DNA of 64,000 bases, from contig NZ_FOSC01000009.1 of the NCBI RefSeq assembly GCF_900114155.1, positions 62,001 through 126,000 on the forward strand. The letters are read 5' to 3'. Positions within the stretch are counted from its first letter, which is position 1. The number at the start of each line of letters is the position of its first letter. Position numbers and translations under genes: made by a program. The stretch is from Marinobacter persicus (lineage in GTDB: Bacteria; Pseudomonadota; Gammaproteobacteria; Pseudomonadales; Oleiphilaceae). Of this stretch, positions 37,480 to 47,712 are shown in pieces. Under the pieces are notes generated by a model. That model made no database searches. It saw nothing but the letters and a program-made list of their open reading frames with translations, and was not told where the DNA came from.

Positions 37480-38535
37480 ATGGCCAACACCAAAGCCTAT
37501 GCAGCAACCAGCCCGACCTCCGGCCTGGCGCCCTACTCGTTCAACCGCCGGGAACTGCGCCCGGACGACGTCAGGATCGAGATCGATTATTGTGGCGTTT
37601 GCCATACCGATATCCATTTTGTCGAAAACGACTGGGGCATGTCCGAATACCCGGTGGTGCCGGGCCACGAGATCATTGGCCGGGTAACCGCCGTCGGCCC
37701 GGAAGTGACCAGCCACAAAGTGGGTGACCTGGTAGGGGTTGGCTGCATGGTCGACAGTTGCCGAACCTGTACTGCCTGTGAAAGCGGCCTGGAACAATAC
37801 TGTGCCGAAGGTATGACTGGCACCTACAACGGTGTGGATCGTCATGACGGCTCCATTACCTTTGGCGGCTATTCCACACAGGTAGTGGTCAGCGACCGTT
37901 TCGTGGTCCGGGTTCCGGAGAAACTCGACCCTGCCGCTGCTGCCCCCATTCTGTGCGCGGGCATTACCACCTACTCGCCCCTGCGCCATTTCGGCGTTGG
38001 CAAGGGCCATAAAGTCGGTGTCATCGGCATGGGCGGCCTGGGCCACATGGGCGTGAAGTTCGCCAAGGCCCTGGGCGCGGAAGTGACCATCTTCACCCGT
38101 TCCGAAAGTAAAGTGGGCGAGGCGAAGAAACAGGGCGCCGACCACGTGGTCATATCCACCGATGATGATCAGATGGAAGCGGTTGCGGATACTTTTGATT
38201 TCATGCTGGACACCGTACCGGTGCAGCACGACATCAATCCGTACCTGAACTGCCTGAAGTTTGATGGCACTCACATTCTGGTGGGGCTGCTCGAACCCAT
38301 CGAGCCGACCATTCAGGCCGCTCAACTGGTTGGTAAACGCCGGGCACTGGCCGGCTCACTGATCGGTGGCATGCCGGAAACCCAGGAGGTACTGGATTTC
38401 TGCGCCGAGCACGGCATCAGCTGTGATATCGAGGTGCTGGACATCCGGAACATTAACGAAGCCTACGAACGGATGAAAAAAGGCGATGTTAAATACCGGT
38501 TTGTGATTGATACCAAAACCCTTCGGGACAGCTGA
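37480..38535 (+). CDS. Zinc-dependent alcohol dehydrogenase (YahK/cinnamyl type)
   Basis: Medium-chain dehydrogenase of 351 residues that reduces aldehydes, probably with NADPH. Catalytic zinc ligands: Cys41 in CGVCHTDIH and His in GHEIIGRV near 63. The structural zinc site is complete in SCRTCTACESGLEQYC near 93-108, and the nucleotide fold has VIGMGGLGHMG near 180. TTGACGGAGTGAACC before ATG 37480 gives a good ribosome site. It is divergent from tetR across 130 bases that contain one TetR operator, so shared control is possible. Confidence 0.93.
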   Translation: MANTKAYAATSPTSGLAPYSFNRRELRPDDVRIEIDYCGVCHTDIHFVENDWGMSEYPVVPGHEIIGRVTAVGPEVTSHKVGDLVGVGCMVDSCRTCTACESGLEQYCAEGMTGTYNGVDRHDGSITFGGYSTQVVVSDRFVVRVPEKLDPAAAAPILCAGITTYSPLRHFGVGKGHKVGVIGMGGLGHMGVKFAKALGAEVTIFTRSESKVGEAKKQGADHVVISTDDDQMEAVADTFDFMLDTVPVQHDINPYLNCLKFDGTHILVGLLEPIEPTIQAAQLVGKRRALAGSLIGGMPETQEVLDFCAEHGISCDIEVLDIRNINEAYERMKKGDVKYRFVIDTKTLRDS

Positions 38536-38552
38536 GGCCGGTCATTGTGTCT

Positions 38553-38577
38553 TGGCCGGCATAGAATGTGCCGGCCA
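38553..38577. terminator. GC-rich hairpin after the alcohol dehydrogenase gene
   Basis: TGGCCGGCA (38553-38561) and TGCCGGCCA (38569-38577) form a perfect 9-bp stem with a seven-base loop, 18 bases after the stop codon. There is no T-run, so it may be a weak terminator or an mRNA-end stabiliser. Confidence 0.55.
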
Positions 38578-38662
38578 GACTATGACAAACCGCTAATTAC
38601 CCTGCTGCCCGGAAAGGGTTAGTATCAAAGTTTATTGTCCTTACGAACACTGGAACGAACGC

Positions 38663-39634
38663 ATGACTTTTGCACGCATTGCCGGTACTGGCTCCTATCT
38701 GCCAGACAACATCGTCACCAATCTCGATCTCGAAAAACGGGTAGATACGTCTGATCAATGGATTCGTGAACGAACCGGCATAGAGCAGCGCCACATTGCT
38801 GTCGAAGGCCAAAGCACGGTGGACCTGGCCGAACAGGCAGCCCTGCGTGCCATGGAGGCGGCGGGTATCAAGGCCAATGATCTCGACCTGATCGTGTTCG
38901 CCACCACCACACCGGATAAGGTCTTTCCAAGCAGCGCCTGTCTCCTGCAGGCACGACTGGGCATTGAGAACGGTTGCCCGGCCTTTGACGTTCAGGCCGT
39001 TTGTTCCGGTTTTGTCTACGCACTCACCACCGCGGAAAAATTCATCCGTACCGGCTCGAGCAAAAAAGCCCTGGTGATTGGCGCCGAGGTCTTCTCCCGG
39101 TTATTGGACTGGAACGATCGGGGCACCTGCGTGCTGTTTGGAGACGGTGCCGGTGCCGTGGTGCTGGAAGCCAGTGAGGAAACCGGCATTCTGTCCACCC
39201 ACATTCACGCCGATGGCCGTTACGAAAAACTCCTGCATGTGCCCTGTGGTGTGGCCAACGAGTTTGATGCAGTGAAAGCCGGCACCGCTTTCGTGGAAAT
39301 GAAAGGCAACGAAGTGTTCAAGATGGCGGTCAACACACTTGGGCGCATTGTCGATGAGACCCTGGAAGCCAACCAGATGCAGAAGTCCGATGTGGATTGG
39401 CTGGTGCCGCACCAGGCGAACCTGCGCATCATTGCCGCCACCGCCAAAAAGCTGAACATGCCGATGGACCAGGTGGTAGTGACTGTCAACAAACACGGCA
39501 ATACCTCGGCCGCCTCCATCCCGCTGGCACTCGATGAGGCAGTGCGTGATGGCCGTATCCAGCGAGACCAGACGGTGTTGCTCGAGGCCTTCGGTGGTGG
39601 CTTCACCTGGGGCTCTGCCTTGTTGCGTTACTGA
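38663..39634 (+). CDS. fabH: 3-oxoacyl-ACP synthase III
   Basis: KAS III of 323 residues, starting fatty-acid synthesis from acetyl-CoA and malonyl-ACP. The catalytic triad is present: Cys in [12 protein letters not shown] near 114, His in [10 protein letters not shown] near 250 and Asn in [10 protein letters not shown] near 280. The N-terminus has [13 protein letters not shown] and [10 protein letters not shown], typical of the family. It stands alone instead of in the plsX-fabH-fabD cluster, so it may be a second copy, with plain FabH or a specialised acyl-chain role. Confidence 0.93.
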   Translation: MTFARIAGTGSYLPDNIVTNLDLEKRVDTSDQWIRERTGIEQRHIAVEGQSTVDLAEQAALRAMEAAGIKANDLDLIVFATTTPDKVFPSSACLLQARLGIENGCPAFDVQAVCSGFVYALTTAEKFIRTGSSKKALVIGAEVFSRLLDWNDRGTCVLFGDGAGAVVLEASEETGILSTHIHADGRYEKLLHVPCGVANEFDAVKAGTAFVEMKGNEVFKMAVNTLGRIVDETLEANQMQKSDVDWLVPHQANLRIIAATAKKLNMPMDQVVVTVNKHGNTSAASIPLALDEAVRDGRIQRDQTVLLEAFGGGFTWGSALLRY

Positions 39635-39704
39635 TTACGCATATGCCAGACAGTTACCACAATATTTATTTTTAATATTTTTAGTTCTTAGCAACCTTTG
39701 ATAC

Positions 39705-39745
39705 ATTGCTCCTCAGATCGCAATCGACGAATTCTGAGGAGCAAT
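39705..39745 (+). promoter_or_regulatory. 13-bp hairpin sequestering the sbp ribosome binding site
   Basis: ATTGCTCCTCAGA (39705-39717) and TCTGAGGAGCAAT (39733-39745) are perfect reverse complements around a 15-base loop. The 3' arm contains the Shine-Dalgarno GAGGAG and ends one base before the ATG of sbp (39747). In RNA the fold would hide the ribosome site. Whether it is transcribed in full depends on the unknown start site; the region upstream is AT-rich. Confidence 0.75.
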
Positions 39746-39746
39746 C

Positions 39747-40751
39747 ATGAAACACCTGCTGAAATCCCTTGCGCTGGGCGCCGCCCTGCTCTCCGCTCAA
39801 CCCGCATTCTCGGCAGACCGTGAGCTGCTCAACACCTCCTACGATATCGCCCGTGAACTGTTCGCCGCTTACAACGAAGAGTTCAAGAAGCACTGGCAGG
39901 AAAAGACCGGCGAAACCGTGGACATTGACCAGTCTCATGCCGGCTCATCAAAACAGGCCCAAGCGATCATCCAGGGCCTGCGCGCCGATGTCGCCACCTT
40001 TAACCAGGTTACTGACATCGACATCCTGCATACCCGTGGCCGGCTGATTCCCGAAAACTGGGCCGAACGCCTGCCCAACAACAGCTCACCCTACTACTCC
40101 ACCATGGCCTTCCTGGTGCGTGACGGTAACCCGAAAAACATCCGTAACTGGGATGACCTGGTACGGGAGGACGTCGAAATCGTCATGCCCAACCCGAAAA
40201 CGTCCGGCAATGGCCGCTACACCTATCTGGCGGCACTGGGTTTTGCCCAGGACAAGTTCGGCGATGACCAGGAAAAAATTGACCAGTTCATGGCGGACCT
40301 CCTGGGCCAGGTACGGGTTTTCGACTCCGGCGGCCGGGGCGCCACAACCACCTTCGTTGAACGTGGCATTGGCGATGTGCTGCTGACCTTCGAATCCGAA
40401 GTCCTCAATATTGCTGATCGTTACGAAAACGGCGAGTATCAGCCGGTGACTCCGAAGGTCAGCTTCCTGGCCGAGTTTCCGGTAACCTGGATTGACGAGT
40501 ATGTTGAGAAAAACGGCACCGAAGCTCTGGCCAAAGAGTACCTGGAGTACCTGTACGCAGAAGACTCCCAGCGCCTGCTGGCCGGCTTTAACTACCGTGT
40601 GCATAACGACACCGTGGTTGAAGAAAATGCCGACCGCTTCCCCGAACTGAAGCTCAAGTCCATCGACGACATTACCGGTGGCTGGGAAAACGCCATGAGC
40701 AAGCACTTCAGCAGCGGCGGAAAGCTAGACCAACTGCAACGCCAGCGCTAA
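39747..40751 (+). CDS. sbp: Sulfate ABC transporter periplasmic binding protein
   Basis: Sulfate/thiosulfate-binding protein of 334 residues with a signal peptide cleaved near residue 22 (ends SAQPAFSA). The ligand-site blocks are visible: SHAGSSKQAQAIIQGLRADV near 57-76, NNSSPYYSTMAFLVRDGNPK near 111-130, MPNPKTSGNGRYTYLA near 148 and FDSGGRGATTTF near 191. It leads the operon sbp-cysT-cysW-cysA. A 13-bp hairpin covers its ribosome site. The segment FNQVTDIDIL replaces the usual LALAYDVD of E. coli Sbp, so ligand preference could differ. Confidence 0.95.
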   Translation: MKHLLKSLALGAALLSAQPAFSADRELLNTSYDIARELFAAYNEEFKKHWQEKTGETVDIDQSHAGSSKQAQAIIQGLRADVATFNQVTDIDILHTRGRLIPENWAERLPNNSSPYYSTMAFLVRDGNPKNIRNWDDLVREDVEIVMPNPKTSGNGRYTYLAALGFAQDKFGDDQEKIDQFMADLLGQVRVFDSGGRGATTTFVERGIGDVLLTFESEVLNIADRYENGEYQPVTPKVSFLAEFPVTWIDEYVEKNGTEALAKEYLEYLYAEDSQRLLAGFNYRVHNDTVVEENADRFPELKLKSIDDITGGWENAMSKHFSSGGKLDQLQRQR

Positions 40752-40760
40752 GAGCCGGTC

Positions 40761-41636
40761 ATGTCCGCATCCACACCGACAGCCAGCGCCGCCCCCGGGC
40801 GGCGGTTTTCGGGCACCAGCAAACGGGTATTGCCAGGGTTTGGTCTGAGCCTTGGCATTTCCCTGTTTTTTGTCAGTCTTGTGCTTTTGCTGCCCTTGAC
40901 CGGCCTGGTCATGGAAACCTCCCAGATGACCTGGGACCAGTTCTGGTTCACCATCACCGATCCACGCGTTGTTGCCTCCTACAAGGTGACCTTGCTGACA
41001 GCCTTGGCCGCCTCGCTGTTCAACGGACTGTTCGGCCTGCTGCTGGCCTGGGTCCTGGTGCGCTATGACTTTCCGGGAAAGCGGCTGGTGGATGCCGTGG
41101 TCGACCTGCCCTTTGCCCTGCCAACCGCCGTTGCCGGCATTACCCTGGCCACACTCTTTGCCCAGAACGGCTGGTATGGCCAGCTCCTGGCCGGGATAGG
41201 TGTGGAGGTTGCATTCACGCCCCTGGGCATTGTGGTCGCCATGGCGTTCACCAGCATTCCATTTGTGGTGCGCACCGTACAACCGGTACTTGAGGAGCTG
41301 TCGCCGGCGGACGAAGAGGCGGCTGTCAGTCTTGGCGCCTCGGATGGCCGGGTGTTTCGCAAGGTGATTTTCCCCTCACTCTGGCCGGCACTGGTGACCG
41401 GCGTGGCGTTGTCATTCACCCGCAGCCTCGGCGAGTTCGGCGCGATCATTTTCATTGCCGGCAACAGTCCGTACGTCAGCGAAGTGACCAGCCTGATGAT
41501 TTTCGTCCGCCTGCAGGAATACGACTACGCAGCCGCCAGTGCCATTGCCTCGCTGGTCCTGCTGGTCTCTCTGGTACTGCTGTTTGCCATCAACCTCTGG
41601 CAGGGCCGCTACCTGCGCCGTCTGGAGGGTCGTTAA
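40761..41636 (+). CDS. cysT: Sulfate ABC transporter permease CysT
   Basis: Inner-membrane permease of 291 residues (CysT/CysU), six helices after a basic N-terminus. The ATPase-coupling loop is ELSPADEEAAVSLGASDGRVF near 175-196, followed by the helix block PALVTGVALSFTRSLGEFG. It follows sbp by nine bases. The stop is directly followed by the cysW ATG, so translation is probably coupled. Confidence 0.95.
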   Translation: MSASTPTASAAPGRRFSGTSKRVLPGFGLSLGISLFFVSLVLLLPLTGLVMETSQMTWDQFWFTITDPRVVASYKVTLLTALAASLFNGLFGLLLAWVLVRYDFPGKRLVDAVVDLPFALPTAVAGITLATLFAQNGWYGQLLAGIGVEVAFTPLGIVVAMAFTSIPFVVRTVQPVLEELSPADEEAAVSLGASDGRVFRKVIFPSLWPALVTGVALSFTRSLGEFGAIIFIAGNSPYVSEVTSLMIFVRLQEYDYAAASAIASLVLLVSLVLLFAINLWQGRYLRRLEGR

Positions 41637-42494
41637 ATGGCTGCAAAACATCATCGTGTCGGTGATCAGCCCTGGGTCAGGCGTCTGTTAATCGGTGTGA
41701 CCCTGGCTATTACCCTGGTCATGCTGGTGATTCCGGTTATCGTTATCTTCTACCAGGCCCTGAGTGCCGGGTTGGGTGCCTTCAGCGAAAACGTGATGGA
41801 TGAGTTCACCCTGCATGCGATTGGCCTGACTCTGTTCGTGGCACTGCTGACAGTCCCCCTGAACCTGGTCTTTGGTACAGCTCTGGCGTGGGCGGTCACC
41901 CGTTTCCGGTTCCCGGGGCGCAAGCTGCTCATCACCCTGATCGATATTCCCTTTGCCGTGTCACCGGTAGTGGCCGGTCTGCTTTATCTGTTGCTGTATG
42001 GCCGAAATGGCTGGGTGGGCAGTTGGCTGGGCGAGTACGACATCCAGTTGATGTTCTCCTGGCCCGGCATTGTCATGGTCACGGTATTTGTAACCTGCCC
42101 GTTTGTGGCCCGTGAACTGATTCCTCTGATGCAGCAGCAGGGCAGCGAGGAGGAAGAAGCCGGCGTGGTACTTGGTGCGTCCGGTTGGCGGATTTTTCGC
42201 AAAATCACCCTGCCCAACATCAAATGGGCCTTGATCTACGGGGTCATCCTGACCAACGCCCGCGCGGTCGGTGAATTTGGCGCGGTGTCCGTTGTGTCCG
42301 GCAATGTTCGTGGGCAAACCAACACCTTACCGCTGCATGTTGAACTGCTTTATCAGGATTATAACATTGTCGGCGCCTTTGCCAGCGCATCCCTGCTGGC
42401 GGGCATTGCCATTCTTACACTGATTGCCAAAGCCTTTGTGGAGTGGCGGCAATCACGACCGGAACATCCGGCACCGGAAAAGGGAGGTGTCTGA
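41637..42494 (+). CDS. cysW: Sulfate ABC transporter permease CysW
   Basis: Second inner-membrane permease, 285 residues. The coupling loop reads [20 protein letters not shown] near 168-188 and is followed by [20 protein letters not shown], typical of CysW. Pairs with CysT to form the sulfate pore. It starts immediately after the cysT stop; cysA starts three bases after its stop. Confidence 0.95.
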   Translation: MAAKHHRVGDQPWVRRLLIGVTLAITLVMLVIPVIVIFYQALSAGLGAFSENVMDEFTLHAIGLTLFVALLTVPLNLVFGTALAWAVTRFRFPGRKLLITLIDIPFAVSPVVAGLLYLLLYGRNGWVGSWLGEYDIQLMFSWPGIVMVTVFVTCPFVARELIPLMQQQGSEEEEAGVVLGASGWRIFRKITLPNIKWALIYGVILTNARAVGEFGAVSVVSGNVRGQTNTLPLHVELLYQDYNIVGAFASASLLAGIAILTLIAKAFVEWRQSRPEHPAPEKGGV

Positions 42495-42496
42495 AT

Positions 42497-43615
42497 ATGA
42501 GCATTACCGTTGAGAACATCAGCAAAAATTTCTCCGGCTTCCAGGCGCTGGATGACGTCAACCTTTCGTTCCCGGAAGGCCAGCTCACCGCCCTGCTCGG
42601 ACCTTCCGGCTCCGGGAAAACAACGCTGCTGCGCATCATTGCCGGCCTGGAATCCTCGGACGCGGGCCGAATCCTGTTCGGCGACGAAGACGTCAGCCAC
42701 CAGCATGTGCGTGACCGCAACGTGGGCTTCGTCTTCCAGCATTACGCATTGTTCAAGCATATGACCGTCAAGGAGAACATTGCGTTCGGGCTGGAGTCGC
42801 TGCCGCGCCGGCAACGGCCACCGAAACAGGAAATCCGCCAGCGCGTGGAAAAGCTGCTGGAGATGATCCAGTTGCCGGATCTGGCGAACCGCTACCCGAC
42901 CCAGCTTTCCGGTGGTCAAAAACAACGTGTCGCCCTGGCCCGGGCACTGGCCACCAAGCCGCGCATCCTGCTGCTGGATGAACCGTTCGGCGCCCTGGAT
43001 GCCAAGGTTCGAAAAGATCTGCGCCGCTGGTTGCGTGCGCTGCACGACGAGTTCCATTTCACCAGCATTTTTGTCACCCACGACCAGGAAGAAGCGCTGG
43101 AGCTCTCTGATCAGGTGGTGGTCATGAGCCAGGGTCAGGTGGAACAGGTGAATGAACCGGCCGCGCTCTATGCCCGCCCGGAAAGCCGCTTTGTGTTTGA
43201 TTTCCTTGGCCACGTGAACGTATTGGAAGGCAGCCTGAAAAATCAGAAGCTGACCCAGGGTGACGCCTGGGTGTCACTACCCAGTGTCCAGGGTGACCGG
43301 GAAGCCCAGTTGTATATGCGTCCGCACGAAGTGCAGCTGGCGCGCAGCCCGTCGGCTCACGCCCGTCTGCCGTTGCGCATCGAATCCGTGAGTCTGATTG
43401 GCTCCGAGGTACGAATTGAACTGCAACCGGAAGGCTGGCACAGCAACGAGCTGTGGGAAGTCGGCATGAGCCATAACGAGTTCGCCCGCCAGGCACCGGC
43501 CCGGGGTGACTTGTGGTACGCGGTGCCCGACATCGGCCATCTGTTCACCGATGCCGGGAGCCAGCCCCGTACCGTTGACTGGCACTACCCTACAACTGCC
43601 ACTGCCCATCCCTGA
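42497..43615 (+). CDS. cysA: Sulfate ABC transporter ATPase CysA
   Basis: ATPase of 372 residues. The start ATG 42497 ([12 protein letters not shown]) has AGGGAGG before it. Walker [10 protein letters not shown] is near 35-43, the signature LSGGQKQR near 137, Walker [13 protein letters not shown] near 156, the switch histidine in [12 protein letters not shown] near 195. The C-terminal TOBE-like regulatory domain (about 240-365) is complete. The gene ends 26 bp inside the convergent dabA gene, an overlap with no terminator between. Confidence 0.95.
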   Translation: MSITVENISKNFSGFQALDDVNLSFPEGQLTALLGPSGSGKTTLLRIIAGLESSDAGRILFGDEDVSHQHVRDRNVGFVFQHYALFKHMTVKENIAFGLESLPRRQRPPKQEIRQRVEKLLEMIQLPDLANRYPTQLSGGQKQRVALARALATKPRILLLDEPFGALDAKVRKDLRRWLRALHDEFHFTSIFVTHDQEEALELSDQVVVMSQGQVEQVNEPAALYARPESRFVFDFLGHVNVLEGSLKNQKLTQGDAWVSLPSVQGDREAQLYMRPHEVQLARSPSAHARLPLRIESVSLIGSEVRIELQPEGWHSNELWEVGMSHNEFARQAPARGDLWYAVPDIGHLFTDAGSQPRTVDWHYPTTATAHP

Positions 43616-46016
43616 AGCGCTCAACCCCGGTATCGGTGAACCGGCACAGCCAGAGCCACTGGTTTTCAACCAGGGCTCTGACGTTCGGGCTGTCTTCAAT
43701 GATGCGTTGGATACGGTCAGCCGGGGCGTCGATCACAACTGTCAGGCGCATGGGCTCGTGACGGAACCGTTCGCCATCGTGCACTGACTGCCACGGCAGG
43801 CCGATGCGCAAGTCCATGGAGTTGCCCTCCACCACGCCAATGTTGCCACCCACCACCGAATGCAGCAGTTTGTTGCCGGCCCCATACACCTCCGGCTGGG
43901 TTACCGAGGCGAAATACTGCAGATTGATCCAGTTGGCCACCACCATGGGGGCATTCATCAGTGCACCGAGAATCTCGCCGGACGGGTCATCGCCGGGCCT
44001 GTAGTCGTGCAGGAAAGTGCGCCCGTTCAACGCCAGCCCACGGGTACGATGTCTGGGAGCGATGATCATCGCAGCATTGTTCGCCAGCCCCCATTCCGGG
44101 CGTACTTCCGCCCAGTTGCGGGTACGCTCTTCCAGTTTCCGGAGCAACTCCTCGTCATCGGAACCGGCAAGGCCAAGCGCTGCCGCCCGTTCACTCCGGC
44201 AGCCCTCACCAGCTTTCGCCAGTGCTGCCTTCAGACGCCGCAGAACCTGGTTCTGTTCTGGACTCACCTGGCTTTCGTCCAGTATCTGAACCCGGTCGGT
44301 GATGGTGCAGTGTTCGGCGGCCAGCACCAGCGTACTTTCCGGAATATGGATGCCGCGCCCGGCCAGGCCCTGGCGAACCCTTGGTTCGTTCAGAAGCTCG
44401 GCCGCCAGGCGGGCATTCATGCCGCCGTTCTTACCGCCGCACGCCCCGCAGGCCAGGCCGGCCTGGTTCGGGTTGTTGTCGGCATGGGCACCATGACCAA
44501 CCAGCAGCAGAAGCGGGGCAAAACCTGTGGTCAGCGACATGGCGCGCAACAGGCCTTCGGCCAGATCCACCCGGTGTTCCATTGGCAACGGCTGGCCATC
44601 CAGTGTCAGCCATTGCCCTGACTCGTGTGTCTCGCGGCTGCCAGGATTGCGCTTCAGGCTGTCACGTACCAGCTTCCAGGCCCAGGCCAACCCGGTGGTT
44701 TCCACCACGGTAAAGGTCGAGAGGCTGGAGTATTTGGCGCGGCGCACCGCATCCCGCACGCGCTGCCGGTGGTACCGGGTGTCGTTCACCTGGCGATCCA
44801 GGCCATCATCGCCGGTCGATTCCTGATACCCCACCGATGGCGCGAGCAACCCCGGCAAACGGTTTTCCGACGGCTCCGGGCCTTGCCGGCCATGGCACAC
44901 CGGCATGCCGAAAAAGCCCGCCACACCCAGGGTTTGCACACCGGGAGAGACCTCTTCCAGACGCCGGCGCATCACCTCGGAGCGAACGTCTATGCAGAAG
45001 GCTGCCTGCACTTCCGGCGCAGAGCCTTGACCTGGCTCGACGCCGGCCTTCCGTTCTCCAAGCAAGTGAAGAAACCTGTCCTGCCAGGCCCGCTCGTAGG
45101 CCCGGTGCCAGGTCCACAAAAGCTCGTCCCACTCCCGTACCTGCCGGGATTCACCGCTCTGTTCCGGCTGCAGCCAAAGCTGCTCGAGGGCGGTTGCGGG
45201 CAGGGTCTCCACCGCCAACCACTCGCAAACCAGCATGGATACCGCCAGTTCTGGGGCAAACGTGGTGGTCTGGCCATCCAGCTCATTGCGAAAATCCTCA
45301 CCCCGACACCAGGAGGCCCAGCCCAACACCTGCAACATCAGGTGATGGCTGAGCATCGACAGTGTCGACAGCCCGGAGTGCTGCGGCGCATGCCCCACCA
45401 ACTCTTCACCAATCCTGACCAGGTCCTGCTGCCAGTCGCCGCTGAGGCGGCCCAGATGGTGCCGGACCCTGTCCGCCTCCAGTGAACGACCAAGCAGCGG
45501 AGCGGCCCGTTTCAGCCAGTAACGGTAAAGGCCATCCTGTTGGTGCGAGGTTGTCCAGCGGGCCTGGCGCTGGTCAAAATACTGGCTGCACACCCGGCCG
45601 ACCAGGTGACGAACCTTCTGTGCGTAGGGTGTCTCCGTCCGGGCCATCAATAAGGCAGTTGCCGAGACAAACGGCACCCGGTCAGGACCACACTGCTCAA
45701 GCTGTCTGACCAGATTGTCGGCATCCGGGCTTGCCGCTCCGCATTCGCTGGCCGCCGCCCTCAGGCTGGCGGTGGTGATCCGCCCTTCCCGCCAGGCCGT
45801 CAGGTAAAACGCCGGCGGCATCAGCATGCCCGTACCATTGAGATGCAAAAGCTCTCGGTGGGCAACGGCGGCCGGCTGATCTTTATGGCCCCACCAGGGG
45901 TTCACGGCAATCCAGCGGTCCAGAGGCCAGGTCGGGGCGATGCGATGACAGGCCTCCTGAATGGCCGTCAGGTAAAAAGTCTCATGGATCATCGCCTGAT
46001 TCTCAGCCGAATTCAT
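43590..46016 (-). CDS. dabA: DabA, inorganic carbon accumulation subunit (DUF2309)
   Basis: Large soluble subunit of the DabAB system, 808 residues from ATG 46016, which overlaps the dabB stop (ATGA). DabA resembles a beta-carbonic anhydrase and, with DabB, is thought to convert CO2 to bicarbonate in a vectorial way driven by cation gradient. The zinc ligands established for Halothiobacillus DabA have equivalents here: Cys and Asp in FCIDVRSE near 341-343, His in [10 protein letters not shown] near 507 and Cys in GLACGACGG near 522. His-to-Cys spacing is the same (15). No carboxysome genes lie in the window. Confidence 0.93.
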   Translation of the reverse strand: MNSAENQAMIHETFYLTAIQEACHRIAPTWPLDRWIAVNPWWGHKDQPAAVAHRELLHLNGTGMLMPPAFYLTAWREGRITTASLRAAASECGAASPDADNLVRQLEQCGPDRVPFVSATALLMARTETPYAQKVRHLVGRVCSQYFDQRQARWTTSHQQDGLYRYWLKRAAPLLGRSLEADRVRHHLGRLSGDWQQDLVRIGEELVGHAPQHSGLSTLSMLSHHLMLQVLGWASWCRGEDFRNELDGQTTTFAPELAVSMLVCEWLAVETLPATALEQLWLQPEQSGESRQVREWDELLWTWHRAYERAWQDRFLHLLGERKAGVEPGQGSAPEVQAAFCIDVRSEVMRRRLEEVSPGVQTLGVAGFFGMPVCHGRQGPEPSENRLPGLLAPSVGYQESTGDDGLDRQVNDTRYHRQRVRDAVRRAKYSSLSTFTVVETTGLAWAWKLVRDSLKRNPGSRETHESGQWLTLDGQPLPMEHRVDLAEGLLRAMSLTTGFAPLLLLVGHGAHADNNPNQAGLACGACGGKNGGMNARLAAELLNEPRVRQGLAGRGIHIPESTLVLAAEHCTITDRVQILDESQVSPEQNQVLRRLKAALAKAGEGCRSERAAALGLAGSDDEELLRKLEERTRNWAEVRPEWGLANNAAMIIAPRHRTRGLALNGRTFLHDYRPGDDPSGEILGALMNAPMVVANWINLQYFASVTQPEVYGAGNKLLHSVVGGNIGVVEGNSMDLRIGLPWQSVHDGERFRHEPMRLTVVIDAPADRIQRIIEDSPNVRALVENQWLWLCRFTDTGVERFRDGQWQL

Positions 46017-47614
46017 AGCCAGTCTCCCGAGTAGGTGCGCAGGGTTGGTGCCTGTGGTTTTGGTGCCGGAGCAGCCAGCAGTTTGCCGGCCCACCGGCGG
46101 GTCAGGTGTTCGAAGGGCCGGTCCAGCGACAGCCCCTGATTCATTTGCCAGTGCAGTTGATCAAACCAGGCGGACCGCGGCCGGAACATCATCAGCCAGG
46201 AAAGCACACCAAGGCTCACCAGCAGGAACCATCCGGTTACCTGCGCGGCCACCGGAAGGGAAAACGACGGAGATTCCGGCAGTGCGGGCGCCAGCAGGCT
46301 GTTTAGCACCGCGTACGTGGGGACCAGCGCCACCGCCAGCCCCAGTGTCCACAAACGGCTGACCAGGCGACTGCCAGTGGGGGCGCCCATGACCATGGCT
46401 CCCACCGCAAGCACCAGAACCGCAGCCAGTACGGACTTCCCCTCTACCAGTTCCGGCATGAACCACAGCAGACCGCCGGCCAGGCCCATGCCCAACAGGG
46501 ACAGGCCAAACTGCAGACGGCAGGGTCCACTGTCGAACTGGATGGCACTGGCGCCAACCGTGCGCCCGGCCGCCAGGAACGAATGGGCCTTGTACAGTGA
46601 ATGCGCCAGCAGGTGCAGGAAGGCCAGCGTGTAGGCGCCCAGGGCAATTTCAAACAACATGAATCCCATCTGGGCGTTGGTGGACCAGACCAGCGCGTGC
46701 TTGACCGAGCTTTGGGTCATCATGGTCAGGCTGGCAATAACCGCTGTCAGCCCGCCAAATACCAGCAGTACCCAGTGGCCGGCGGTAAAACCGTCAAACA
46801 CCGGGAACAGCCGCAGCCAAAGGAACCCTCCGAGATTGATCACACCGGCATGCAACAGGGCGGACACCGGGGTGGGTGCTTCCATCACACGCAAGAGCCA
46901 TCCGTGAAAAGGAATCTGGGCACACTTCAGGGCTGCGGCCAGGGCCAGCAGAACCGAGGCCACTTCCAGCGCCACACTGGAGCCGCCCTGCCCCTGCTGC
47001 AGCTCCGGGATGTGGTAACTGCCGGTTTGGTGCCAGATCAGCAGTACCGAGGCCAGTATGGCCAGATCACCCAGGCGGCTGGTAATGAATTTCTTCGCCG
47101 CCGCCAGACGTGCCTGCTCCCGGTCGGAATACAGGGTCAACAACTGGTGCAGGGAAAGGCTGACACCGACCCAGGCACCGGCGAGAACGAACAGATTGTT
47201 CGTGGTAACCAGCAACAGGACACTGACCAGAGTCGTCAGAAACCAGGGCAGGAACGGGATGCCGGCAGGGTCCGCTCTCAGGTAATCCCGGGCATAGCGC
47301 AGAATGACCCAGCCAATGAAGGCAACCATCAGCGCCATCCAGAACGACAGGCCATCGGGATAGACTCCCAGCGCATCTCCGGCGCGCGCCACACCAGGAT
47401 CTCCCTGGGCCGGCAACATCAACAAACCGACGCCAATGGCAATGGTTGTGGCCATGAACGCCAACAACAGCCATTCCGCCATGGGCCAGGCGCGGGAGGT
47501 GGCGGGATTGCTGCCTCGCACGCTGGCATAACAGGCCAGCAAAAGCAGGGTGACTGGCAGAATCAGCCAGAGCGATAACAGAGAAAATGACCAGGCGGGT
47601 GACAACAGATTCAT
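46013..47614 (-). CDS. dabB: DabB, membrane subunit of the inorganic carbon system (NuoL-like)
   Basis: Polytopic membrane protein of 533 residues in the Na+/H+ antiporter-like family of complex I subunit NuoL. Start ATG 47614 has AAGGAGTCGCTG upstream; a longer frame to 47695 is unlikely. Conserved helical blocks include FHGWLLRVMEAPTPVSALLHAG near 265 (broken-helix region with the Lys/His region) and MTQSSVKHALVWSTNAQMGF near 322. It pairs with DabA to supply the ion gradient. The first gene of the operon, divergent from lysR. Confidence 0.92.
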   Translation of the reverse strand: MNLLSPAWSFSLLSLWLILPVTLLLLACYASVRGSNPATSRAWPMAEWLLLAFMATTIAIGVGLLMLPAQGDPGVARAGDALGVYPDGLSFWMALMVAFIGWVILRYARDYLRADPAGIPFLPWFLTTLVSVLLLVTTNNLFVLAGAWVGVSLSLHQLLTLYSDREQARLAAAKKFITSRLGDLAILASVLLIWHQTGSYHIPELQQGQGGSSVALEVASVLLALAAALKCAQIPFHGWLLRVMEAPTPVSALLHAGVINLGGFLWLRLFPVFDGFTAGHWVLLVFGGLTAVIASLTMMTQSSVKHALVWSTNAQMGFMLFEIALGAYTLAFLHLLAHSLYKAHSFLAAGRTVGASAIQFDSGPCRLQFGLSLLGMGLAGGLLWFMPELVEGKSVLAAVLVLAVGAMVMGAPTGSRLVSRLWTLGLAVALVPTYAVLNSLLAPALPESPSFSLPVAAQVTGWFLLVSLGVLSWLMMFRPRSAWFDQLHWQMNQGLSLDRPFEHLTRRWAGKLLAAPAPKPQAPTLRTYSGDWL

Positions 47615-47660
47615 CAGCGACTCCTTTTTGATGAGCGCCACTTTGCCACTGACAGAAACA

Positions 47661-47678
47661 TATAAAAAATGGTTTATA
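47661..47678. promoter_or_regulatory. Inverted repeat between dabB and lysR
   Basis: TATAAA-AAATGG-TTTATA is an exact 6-6-6 palindrome in the 98-bp divergent region and overlaps a possible dabB -10. A LysR-type regulator encoded next door could bind here; evidence is limited to the position and symmetry. Confidence 0.35.
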
Positions 47679-47712
47679 CTGATTAAATCGTTCACTTAAA
47701 GAGAACACACTG

